NCBI RefSeq assembly: GCF_000963705.1
Contig: NZ_LAJY01000539.1
Location: 1 to 5,644 of the forward strand
DNA length: 5,644 bases
Direction: 5' to 3'
DNA from: Elstera litoralis
Lineage (GTDB): Bacteria; Pseudomonadota; Alphaproteobacteria; Elsterales; Elsteraceae
Shown here piece by piece: positions 1-5,412 of this stretch. The number at the start of each line of letters is the position of its first letter. The first letter of the stretch is position 1. The position numbers and the translations under genes are program-made. The notes below the pieces were generated by a model. That model worked only from the letters and a program-made list of their open reading frames with translations. It searched no databases and was not told where the DNA came from.

Positions 1-439
1 CGCAAGCCTGCCTGCCGGAACTGCTGAAGGCGCAAAACCCTCATATCCTCATGCTCTCGCCGCCGCTGAACATGAAGCGAAAATGGTTCGCGCCGCACGT
101 CGCCTATACGATGGCGAAATACGGTATGAGCCTATGCGTGCTCGGCATGGCGGGCGAGTTTCGCGGCCGCGTCGGGGTGAACGCCCTGTGGCCGCGCACG
201 ATCATCGCCACGGCGGCGCTCGCGATGCTGGGCGAGGGCGAAGGCTGATCTCCGCCCGCAACGGCCGCACGCCGGAGATTGTCGCCGATGCGGCGCACGT
301 CATCCTGACCCGCGACGGCAAAAGCACCACGGGTAACTTCTTCATCGATGATGAGGTTCTTGCTAGCGCTGGGGTGACGGATCTCTCCGGCTATGCCGTC
401 GATCCGAGTGCGCCGCTCTACCCCGATATTTTCCTTTAA
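1..439 (+). CDS. HSDL2-like short-chain dehydrogenase/reductase, 3' part, frameshifted
   Basis: This is the C-terminal part of an NAD(P)-dependent SDR oxidoreductase; the start lies left of the window. Seen: in frame 3 the segment ILMLSPPLNMK, then the catalytic Tyr (nt 105-107) and Lys (117-119) of YxxxK in AYTMAKYGMS, with the likely catalytic Ser at 57-59. NALWPRT follows, the form of this motif that I associate with HSDL2-type SDRs. Frame 3 then stops at TGA 246-248. The rest of the family's C-terminus (RTPEIVADAAHVILTR, TGNFFIDDEVL, DPSAPLYPDIFL) continues in frame 2 to TAA 437-439. One missing base near 240-250, for example a C giving GGCCTGATC, rejoins the two halves. Human HSDL2 ends its SDR domain similarly and adds an SCP2 domain, absent here. 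The substrate is unknown; a fatty-acid or lipid-related oxidoreductase is inferred from HSDL2 only. The shift may be a sequencing error or a real lesion. Confidence 0.85.
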   Translation, partial: ASLPAGTAEGAKPSYPHALAAAEHEAKMVRAARRLYDGEIRYEPMRARHGGRVSRPRRGERPVAAHDHRHGGARDAGRGRRLISARNGRTPEIVADAAHVILTRDGKSTTGNFFIDDEVLASAGVTDLSGYAVDPSAPLYPDIFL

Positions 440-448
440 AAAAAGGAA

Positions 449-472
449 CCCCCCGATTTTTGGATCGGGGGG
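449..472. terminator. Bidirectional intrinsic terminator between convergent genes
   Basis: Perfect 9-bp stem CCCCCCGAT (449-457) / ATCGGGGGG (464-472) with a 6-base loop TTTTGG. On the + strand it is followed by CTTTTCTT (473-480). On the - strand it is followed by TTCCTTTTTTT (complement of 437-447). Both faces thus have a GC-rich stem with a T-rich tail, so it can end transcription of the SDR gene (stop 439) and of the zinc-ribbon gene (stop 479-481). The - strand tail has the longer uninterrupted T run and is probably the stronger face. Confidence 0.9.
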
Positions 473-478
473 CTTTTC

Positions 479-1531
479 TTACTCGCTGAACGTCACCACC
501 AGCTTATCCGCCGCTTGCGGCAGATCTTTTAACTCCACCTTGAACGGCTCGGCGGAGTTCGGGGCGAGGGTCGGCGGGGTGCCGGCGAAGACCCATTCTT
601 TTAGAACTTGATCGTTCGCCCCGCTAACGATGGCTTTCAGCTTCGGCGCGGGTTTGGCGGCGTTGGTCGTATTCAAGACGCGGCCTTCGATCACCAGCAT
701 CCCCACATCATCCCGGCGGGTGGAGGCGACGTTCGACAGATCGAAACCTTCGCCGGGGAAGCCGACCGGCAGCCCGGCTTTGGCATAGGCGATGGCGGCG
801 GGGGGCCAAGTTTCGACGATCTTGGTGCGCCCGAAATAGAGCCCAGCGAGAGTGCCGGAGAAGATCAGCAGCAGCAGCGCCCAGCCGAGCGGCGAGCCCG
901 CGCCCCGGCGCGACGCAACCGCCCCGGAATGACCCGCAGCGCCCTTGCGATTCTTGATCGGCGGGTTCAGCGGTGGCGGCGTGAAGTCGCCGAACTCTTC
1001 GTCGGCGCCTTTGATCTTATCGCGCAAGGCCCCGGCGCTCACCATCTCTTCGGCGGGCGGCAGGGCGCGGGACGCGCGGGATTTTGCCGGAACCGAAGGC
1101 TCATCCGCATCGTCATCCATCGAGAACAGGCTGCGGGCGATGATCGATTCGTTCGAAGCCGGGCTGGTTTTGGCATCCGCCGCCGCATCCGCCATCGCTG
1201 AGAGGAAATCCATCGACGGCAAATCGGCTTCGGGGCCGGACGCAATCGGCGCATTCAGGAACGCATCGAAATCCTCATCCATCGATCGGCCGCCGGCGGG
1301 CGGGCGCACAATGGACGCGGCATCGGGCGCGCCTGCCTTCGGGCGCGCGGCACCGGGCGTTGCCGGTTCAGGCGTGGCCGAGAAGAACGCCGGAAGGGCA
1401 GCCTCCTCCGACTGAGTTTCGGGTAGCCATGTGTGGCCGCAGTTGGAGCAACGGACCATCCGGCCAGGGTTGGCCAGGTCGGTCGAATTGACAGTCCAGC
1501 GGGTCGCACAGGAGGGACAGTTCAATATCAT
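479..1531 (-). CDS. MJ0042-type zinc-ribbon, single-pass membrane protein with DUF3426-like C-terminus
   Basis: 350 residues, function not known. Residues 1-36 form a zinc ribbon with two CxxC knuckles (C5/C8 and C28/C31, the second in CSNCGHTW), matching the MJ0042 finger-like domain. Residues 37-210 are low-complexity, rich in Ala, Pro and Asp/Glu, with short motifs such as DEDFDAFLNA (85-94) and EEFGDFTPPPLNPP (178-191). One membrane helix follows at about 215-233 (LGWALLLLIFSGTLAGLYFG), then a folded C-terminal region (about 238-350) resembling DUF3426. With Lys/Arg-rich residues 193-209 before the helix, the zinc ribbon should be cytoplasmic and the C-terminus periplasmic (inference). 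The ATG at 1531 is supported by the Cys-rich domain starting at once, but the ribosome site is weak (GGG about 10 bases upstream). It is divergent from ftsE, an arrangement I recall in related genomes, so an envelope or division role is possible but unproven. Confidence 0.85.
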   Translation of the reverse strand: MILNCPSCATRWTVNSTDLANPGRMVRCSNCGHTWLPETQSEEAALPAFFSATPEPATPGAARPKAGAPDAASIVRPPAGGRSMDEDFDAFLNAPIASGPEADLPSMDFLSAMADAAADAKTSPASNESIIARSLFSMDDDADEPSVPAKSRASRALPPAEEMVSAGALRDKIKGADEEFGDFTPPPLNPPIKNRKGAAGHSGAVASRRGAGSPLGWALLLLIFSGTLAGLYFGRTKIVETWPPAAIAYAKAGLPVGFPGEGFDLSNVASTRRDDVGMLVIEGRVLNTTNAAKPAPKLKAIVSGANDQVLKEWVFAGTPPTLAPNSAEPFKVELKDLPQAADKLVVTFSE

Positions 1532-1560
1532 CGCATTTTTACCCGATTTCGGTTGCCTAA

Positions 1561-1589
1561 CTTATACGAACCGGAAGACGCGACGGCAA
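1561..1589 (-). promoter_or_regulatory. Candidate sigma70-type promoter of the zinc-ribbon gene
   Basis: Read on the - strand: -35 box TTGCCG (1589-1584), a spacer of exactly 17 bases, and -10 box TATAAG (1566-1561). Transcription would start around 1554, leaving a leader of only about 20-25 bases before the ATG at 1531. The boxes match the consensus at 4 of 6 and 5 of 6 positions. No start-site data support it. Confidence 0.55.
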
Positions 1590-1680
1590 GAAATCCGCGT
1601 CGCCTTTCTGCACAATCGCTTGAAACCCGCAGATTTTTCCTGCCCTCTTGCACCAACGGGCGAGAAACGCGGCGGCACCT

Positions 1681-1686
1681 GGAGAG
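1681..1686 (+). promoter_or_regulatory. Ribosome binding site of ftsE
   Basis: GGAGAG lies just upstream of ATG 1689, with GGAG ending 4 bases before it. This supports the start at 1689 over in-frame upstream starts back to 1431, which would overlap the divergent gene. Confidence 0.65.
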
Positions 1687-1688
1687 AC

Positions 1689-2393
1689 ATGCTTACCTTT
1701 GATAACGTCGGGATGCGCTATGGGACCGGGCCGGAAGTTCTGCGCGATGTCAGCTTCCACCTGGCCCCCGGCTCGTTTCATTTCCTCACCGGCGCGTCGG
1801 GCGCGGGCAAAACCACGCTTTTGCGCCTGATGTATCTGGCGCAAAAGCCGACGCGCGGCACCTTCTCGCTGTTCGGGCGCGATGTGGTGACGCTGGCGCG
1901 CGCCGAGCGCCCGGATCTGCGCCGCCGCATCGGTGTGGTGTTTCAAGACTTCCGCCTGCTCGATCATCTGACCGCGCTGGAAAACGTCGCCTTGCCGCTG
2001 CGCATCGCCGGGCATAGTTCGGCGGAGATTGACGCCCATGTGGCAGAACTCCTCAGTTGGGTGGGGCTCAAGCAGCAGGTGAACGCCCGCCCGGCTCAGC
2101 TTTCCGGCGGGCAGCAACAGCGCGTCGCCATCGCCCGCGCCGTCATCGCCCGCCCCGATCTGCTGCTGGCCGACGAGCCGACCGGCAATGTCGATGATCG
2201 CATCGCTGTGCGTCTGTTGCACCTTTTCGAGGAAATGAACAAGGTCGGCACGACGATTGTGTTCGCTACCCATAATCAGCAACTCATCAGCCGCTTCCCG
2301 CACCCGGTACTGCACGTAGAGCAAGGCGAGGTGCATTTGTTGCCCCCCGGCTCCAACCCGTTCGGGGCCGAGATGAGTGGGGCTACGCCATGA
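1689..2393 (+). CDS. ftsE: Cell division ATP-binding protein FtsE
   Basis: 234 residues, the usual length for FtsE. It is the cytoplasmic ATPase of the FtsEX complex, which uses ATP binding and hydrolysis to activate periplasmic peptidoglycan hydrolases during division. All ABC motifs are present: Walker A GASGAGKTT (35-43), Q-loop Q86 in VVFQDFRLL, signature LSGGQQQR (138-145), Walker B LLLADE (158-163), D-loop GNVD (166-169) and switch His195 in ATHN. FQDFRLL and ADEPTGNVD are typical of FtsE and separate it from LolD- or MacB-type ATPases, and the following gene is ftsX. The reading frame stays open back to 1431, but ATG 1689 has a ribosome site and starts with the standard MLTFDNVGMRYG. 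The stop overlaps the ftsX start as ATGA, implying translational coupling. The C-terminal tail beyond about residue 215 is Pro/Gly-rich and probably flexible. Confidence 0.95.
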   Translation: MLTFDNVGMRYGTGPEVLRDVSFHLAPGSFHFLTGASGAGKTTLLRLMYLAQKPTRGTFSLFGRDVVTLARAERPDLRRRIGVVFQDFRLLDHLTALENVALPLRIAGHSSAEIDAHVAELLSWVGLKQQVNARPAQLSGGQQQRVAIARAVIARPDLLLADEPTGNVDDRIAVRLLHLFEEMNKVGTTIVFATHNQQLISRFPHPVLHVEQGEVHLLPPGSNPFGAEMSGATP

Positions 2394-3297
2394 AATTTCC
2401 CTTGGTTTCCGGGCATCTCCCCGGTTTGGGGCACCCACTGCCGCTGCGGGCGGATGAAGGCGGGCGCTTCCTGCCCGCCATCGTTGCCATCATGACGCTG
2501 CTGGCCCTTCTCGCCCTTGCCGGCGCGCTTGCGGTGAACCGAGGCGCGCAATCTTGGGACCGCGAAGTCACAGGCTCGGCGACGGTGCAAGTGCTCCCCG
2601 GCCCCGATGCGGCGGAGGTTTCCCAGCGCGTTGAGGCGGCGACGAAGCTTCTTTTAGCGCAACCGGGCGTTCTCTTGGCGCAACCGCTGCCGCCGAAGCC
2701 GGGGCGGCGCTGGTCGCGCCCTGGCTGGGTGAACTCACGGGTGCAGCGGAACTACCGATTCCGCGCCTGATTGCCGTCACGGTCGATCCCTCGGTCGCCG
2801 CGCAAGACGCGATCCGCACAGCGCTGAAAACCGTTCCCGGCACGCGCTATCAAGATCATCTGACGTGGCTGGAGCCAATCCGCCGCGCGGCGACGGCAGC
2901 GCGTTGGCTGGCGGCGGCGGTTCTGGCCGTCATCGGTGGTGCGGCGGTGCTGACGGTGCTGTTCGCCACCCGCACGTCGCTGGCGGTGCAGCAGGATGTG
3001 ATCGAGGTGCTGCACCTGATCGGCGCGCGCGACGGCTATATCGCGGGCGGGCTTGCCCGGCAAACGATGGGGCGCGCGCTGTTGGGCGCCTGCGTCGGCT
3101 CGATCCTGGCGGTGGCGGTTTTGCTGCTGTTGCCGATGTTCCTGACCAGCGCCGCCGGAGCCCCTGCCCTGCTGCGCGGCGTGCAGTTGGCGGCGCTCGA
3201 TTGGGTGTGGATTATCCTGCTGCCCTTTGCCCTCTCGATTTTAGCGGCGGGTGCCGCTTATCTTGCGGCGCTGCGCGGGCTCGCGCGATTGCCGTAA
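2390..3297 (+). CDS. ftsX: Cell division protein FtsX, frameshifted by an apparent one-base deletion
   Basis: FtsX is the membrane subunit of FtsEX and passes the ATPase signal to peptidoglycan hydrolases or their activators through its periplasmic loop. The N-terminal part, read in frame 2 from ATG 2390, has a cytoplasmic leader, TM1 at about residues 28-49 (PAIVAIMTLLALLALAGAL) and the start of the periplasmic domain. It runs off into junk and stops at TGA 2768-2770. The remainder is in frame 1: ALVAPWLGEL, LPIPRLIAVTVDP, DHLTWLEPI, then TM2 (nt about 2905-2970), TM3 (3070-3145) and TM4 (3200-3275), ending at TAA 3295-3297. The best junction is near 2684-2700, where QPLP should pass to EAGAALVAPWLG. 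Adding one base there gives about 302 residues, the normal size. The start overlaps the ftsE stop. As written, the protein would be a TM1-only fragment of 126 residues. A sequence error is the likeliest cause. Confidence 0.9.
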
Positions 3298-3305
3298 GGT
3301 TTGTG

Positions 3306-3848
3306 ATGACGCGCTTTCCCCGCTTACTCCTGCTCGACCGTGACGGTGTTCTGAACGAAGACCGGCCCGCGAGTGTGCGCCACCGCGACGATCTTGCCCT
3401 CATTCCCGAAGCGATTGCCGCGCTGGCGGCCTATAGCCGGTCGGGGCGGGCGGTGGCGCTGGTCACGAATCAGGGGATCCTGGGGCGCGGGCACGTCAGC
3501 AAGGCCGAGTTTTGCGCCATTCAAACGAAACTCATCACGGCGATAGCGGCGGCGGGCGGGCGTTTAGTATCGGTCCATATCGCTCCCGATGCCCGCGATG
3601 GCCTGAGCGACCGTCGCAAACCCGGCCCCGGCATGCTGCTCGAAGCGATGCGCCAGCACCGGGTTTCGCCCGCCGAAACGCTGTTTATCGGCGATGCCGT
3701 TACTGATGCCGAGGCGGCGCAGGCGGCGGCGGTGGCGTTTCGATTGGTGCTAACCGGCAAGGGCCGGGCTTCGGCGATCGCGCGGCCCGAGCTTCCGGCC
3801 TTCGCGACCCTTGCCGAGGCGCTGGCCGATCTTGGGGCATCGGCATGA
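3306..3848 (+). CDS. HAD-IIIA phosphatase, GmhB/HisB-N-like, zinc ligands absent
   Basis: 180 residues with a complete HAD catalytic set: motif I LDRDGVLN (D11 nucleophile, D13 acid/base), motif II Thr54 in VTNQG, motif III Lys105 in RRKPGPGML, motif IV D130/D134 in IGDAVTD. LDRDGVLN, VTNQ and RKPxPGM place it with the D,D-heptose 1,7-bisphosphate phosphatase (GmhB) / histidinol-phosphatase group. Those enzymes normally bind zinc in a loop of the form CPH...CxC just before RKP. Here the loop is APD...SDR, so all four ligand positions appear replaced (A93, D95, S101, R103). The substrate is therefore uncertain; a phosphorylated sugar or small metabolite is likely. It starts 8 bases after the ftsX stop with AAGG at 3296-3299 as ribosome site; GTG 3303 is a possible alternative start one codon earlier. 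Its stop overlaps the next gene (ATGA). The protein is presumably cytoplasmic, as no signal or membrane segment is seen. Confidence 0.85.
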   Translation: MTRFPRLLLLDRDGVLNEDRPASVRHRDDLALIPEAIAALAAYSRSGRAVALVTNQGILGRGHVSKAEFCAIQTKLITAIAAAGGRLVSVHIAPDARDGLSDRRKPGPGMLLEAMRQHRVSPAETLFIGDAVTDAEAAQAAAVAFRLVLTGKGRASAIARPELPAFATLAEALADLGASA

Positions 3849-4435
3849 TCCGATTGCGGCGGCGCTTGGCGATTTTGGGGGCGGTTTTGGCGCTCGGCTA
3901 TGGCGCGGGTTTTGCCGCCTTTCTCGCCCAAGTGCCGACGCAAGCCGCCACCGACTCCACGACGACCGAGGCGATTGTCGTGCTGACCGGCGGGCGGCAA
4001 CGGCTTTCGACCGGCCTGAAACTGCAAGCCCAGGGGCTCGCGAAGCGCGTGTTCATCTCCGGCGTCAACCCTGACGTAGAGCCGGAAGAACTGGCGAGCT
4101 TCGGCCCCTTAGGCAAAGCGCAGATCGATTGCTGTGTCGTGCTCGGCTACGCGGCGGCCAATACTTTGGGCAATGCGGCGGAAACGGCGGCGTGGGTGCG
4201 GGCGGCGCAGGTACACTCGATCCGGCTCGTGACCGCCGCCTACCATATGCCGCGTAGCCTGTTCGAACTGCGCCGGGCCGCGCCGGACCTGACGATCATT
4301 CCGCATCCGGTGTTTCCGCCCGGCTATCCGGAAGGGGCCGGGGTGCGGTCCGATGGAATGGTTCTGCTGCTCAGTGAATATCACAAGCTTTTGCGTGCCT
4401 GGGCGCGCGCCTTACTTCGTCCGGGGGAAGCATGA
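3845..4435 (+). CDS. YdcF/ElyC/SanA-family (DUF218) membrane protein
   Basis: 196 residues. An N-terminal Arg-rich start (RLRRR, 3-7) and one hydrophobic helix (about 8-28) anchor the protein, with the DUF218 domain probably in the periplasm. Domain motifs: AIVVLTGGRQRLSTGL (43-58), RVFISGV (68-74), TLGNAAETA (107-115, with conserved N110 and E113), and LVTAAYHMPRS (128-138). These match the DUF218 core. E. coli members of the family (SanA, ElyC/YcbC, YdcF) have been linked to envelope integrity and lipid-carrier or peptidoglycan metabolism, but a defined reaction is not settled and which branch this belongs to cannot be told by eye. The start overlaps the HAD gene stop, and the stop overlaps the plsC start, both as ATGA. 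Two adjacent Cys (96-97) lie in the domain and are not an obvious family feature. Role in envelope biogenesis is inferred from context. Confidence 0.85.
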   Translation: MIRLRRRLAILGAVLALGYGAGFAAFLAQVPTQAATDSTTTEAIVVLTGGRQRLSTGLKLQAQGLAKRVFISGVNPDVEPEELASFGPLGKAQIDCCVVLGYAAANTLGNAAETAAWVRAAQVHSIRLVTAAYHMPRSLFELRRAAPDLTIIPHPVFPPGYPEGAGVRSDGMVLLLSEYHKLLRAWARALLRPGEA

Positions 4436-5154
4436 TCGTTCTGCGGTCCACACTCTTTAACGTGTGTTTCGTTCTTTGGTTTTGTCTGACTGCGGTTCTG
4501 CTGCTGCCCGTCACACTGCTGCCGCGCGCGGCGGCTTGGTGGGTTGTCGATCTTTGGGTTCACGGTGTTTTGGTGCTGCTGCGGGTGATCTGCACCATTC
4601 GCTTCGAAATACGCGGGCGGGAGAATTTGCCGAAAGGCGGGTTTATTCTCGCGGCGAAACATCAATCGGCCTTCGAGACGATGGCCTTGCACGTGCTAGC
4701 GCCGCGCCCGGCTTTCATTTTTAAGCGCGAGCTGCTGTTCGTCCCGGTCTTCGGCTACTACCTGTGGCGCTTTCAGCAGATCGCTGTGACGCGCGGCGCG
4801 GGGCAGAAGGCGATGAAAAGCGTCGGGCGGGCGGCCTTACCGATTTTGGCCCAGGGCCGCGCCGTCATCATCTTCCCGCAAGGCACCCGAACGGACCCCG
4901 GCGCGCACCGCCCGTATCGCTCTGGCGTGCAGCATCTCGCCCGCCTCAGCGGCGCGCCCGTGGTGCCGGTCGCGTTGAATTCCGGCCTGTTCTGGGGGCG
5001 CAATGCCTTCTTGAAGTATCCCGGCACCGTGGTGTTCGAGGTTCTGCCCGCCCTCACCGTCTCGCCGGAAGCGCGCGGCCCGTTCATGGCGGCGCTGGAA
5101 GACGCCATCGAAACCGCAACGGCGCGGCTGGAGGCAGAAGCACGGGCGAAATAA
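4432..5154 (+). CDS. plsC: PlsC-like 1-acyl-sn-glycerol-3-phosphate acyltransferase
   Basis: 240 residues, normal for PlsC/AGPAT. Family role: transfers an acyl chain to the sn-2 position of lysophosphatidic acid, giving phosphatidic acid at the inner membrane. Membrane helices lie at about 9-30 and 36-54. Acyltransferase motifs appear in order: motif I KHQSAFET (H77, with E82 in the HX4D/E position), motif II KRELLFVPVFGYYLW (98-112), motif III FPQGTR (148-153), motif IV VPVALNSG (178-185). Two positions depart from the textbook set: Glu for Asp in motif I and Gln for Glu in motif III. The fold is intact and I believe such variants occur in Alphaproteobacteria, so activity is likely. GGGGGAAG at 4423-4430 is a good ribosome site just before ATG 4432, which overlaps the ydcF-like stop. 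It is the last gene of the operon. Another acyl acceptor, such as an ornithine-lipid or lyso-lipid substrate, cannot be excluded. Confidence 0.88.
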   Translation: MIVLRSTLFNVCFVLWFCLTAVLLLPVTLLPRAAAWWVVDLWVHGVLVLLRVICTIRFEIRGRENLPKGGFILAAKHQSAFETMALHVLAPRPAFIFKRELLFVPVFGYYLWRFQQIAVTRGAGQKAMKSVGRAALPILAQGRAVIIFPQGTRTDPGAHRPYRSGVQHLARLSGAPVVPVALNSGLFWGRNAFLKYPGTVVFEVLPALTVSPEARGPFMAALEDAIETATARLEAEARAK

Positions 5155-5186
5155 CGGCGATTAGGCAGGTTTAATTCGGTCGCCGT
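5154..5186. other. Weak inverted repeat at the plsC / antitoxin convergence
   Basis: ACGGCGA (5154-5160) and TCGCCGT (5180-5186) form a 7-bp stem with a 19-base loop, spanning the 6-base gap between the two stop codons and the antitoxin end. There is no T run after either arm, so it is at best a poor intrinsic terminator or an RNA-stabilising hairpin. It may be chance in GC-rich DNA. Confidence 0.2.
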
Positions 5187-5412
5187 CGTTGGGGGGCGCA
5201 TCGCCCGCCCCGTCGAGAAAGCCCAAGAACGCGTCACGCGAAGCCCCTTGAGCCCGGTCTTTGAAAAACTGCTCGGTGTTCAGCGCCGACAGTTTTTCAG
5301 CGACGGCGACATTGATGAACTGGTTCAGGCTGGTGCCGTCGGCCTGGGCCATACGTTCGGCGGCGGCTTTCAGGGATGGTTGAAGCCTTAAGGCGTAATT
5401 GGCTTTGGTCAT
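5161..5412 (-). CDS. Ribbon-helix-helix antitoxin (HicB/Arc-type) paired with PIN toxin
   Basis: 83 residues. The N-terminus looks like an Arc/CopG ribbon-helix-helix DNA-binding domain: a beta strand NYALRLQ (5-11), helix A PSLKAAAERMAQA (12-24), a turn at DGTS, then helix B LNQFINVAVAEKLSAL (29-44). The tail (46-83) is polar, with GAGDAPPNDGDR near its end, and probably binds and blocks the toxin. Proteins of this look are often labelled HicB-family antitoxin. It should dimerise, repress its own operon and neutralise the PIN nuclease encoded just upstream. Its ATG overlaps the toxin stop (ATGA on the - strand), and GGAGG ends 5 bases before the ATG, inside the toxin gene, favouring antitoxin production. 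Its stop faces the plsC stop with 6 bases between. Confidence 0.82.
   Translation of the reverse strand: MTKANYALRLQPSLKAAAERMAQADGTSLNQFINVAVAEKLSALNTEQFFKDRAQGASRDAFLGFLDGAGDAPPNDGDRIKPA

Larger units (their letters stand above)
1532..1688. other. Divergent intergenic region, zinc-ribbon gene / ftsE
   Basis: 157 bases separate the two divergent start codons. The left part holds the candidate - strand promoter. I looked for a + strand promoter for ftsE and found no convincing pair: TTGAAA at 1620-1625 lacks a good -10 box 16-18 bases downstream. The ftsE promoter may use a less canonical sequence. No riboswitch-like or terminator-like fold is apparent. Confidence 0.6.

Noticed and set aside
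608..1415. + strand open frames opposite the zinc-ribbon gene
   Set aside because: Arg/Gly/Ala-rich shadow translations without motifs. The opposite strand encodes a coherent protein with zinc ribbon and membrane helix.
1550..1573. Inverted repeat CGGTT-N14-AACCG around the - strand -10 box as an operator
   Set aside because: Only 5-bp arms, easily found by chance in this composition, with no second copy to support a regulator site.
1431..1688. N-terminal extension of FtsE in the same open frame
   Set aside because: It would overlap the divergent zinc-ribbon gene and its promoter region, and has no FtsE-like content. ATG 1689 has a ribosome site and begins the standard FtsE sequence.
1557..2438. 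Long - strand open frame opposite ftsE (293 residues)
   Set aside because: It is the antisense shadow of a clear ABC ATPase in GC-rich DNA, with composition typical of shadow frames and no recognisable domain.
2632..2770. Programmed -1 frameshifting as explanation for the split ftsX
   Set aside because: No canonical X XXY YYZ slippery site with a following hairpin was seen near the junction suggested by homology (2684-2700). I know of no such mechanism for ftsX, and an unrelated gene in the window shows the same kind of lesion.
2865..3305. Upstream extension of the HAD gene, or a fusion with it
   Set aside because: The open frame overlaps the FtsX C-terminal membrane region and reads as Gly/Ala/Arg-rich shadow sequence. 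The HAD family starts right at MTRFPRLLLLDRDG.
3521..4027. - strand open frame of 168 residues over the HAD/ydcF-like junction
   Set aside because: Antisense to two clear genes that overlap by ATGA, with shadow-like composition and no domain.
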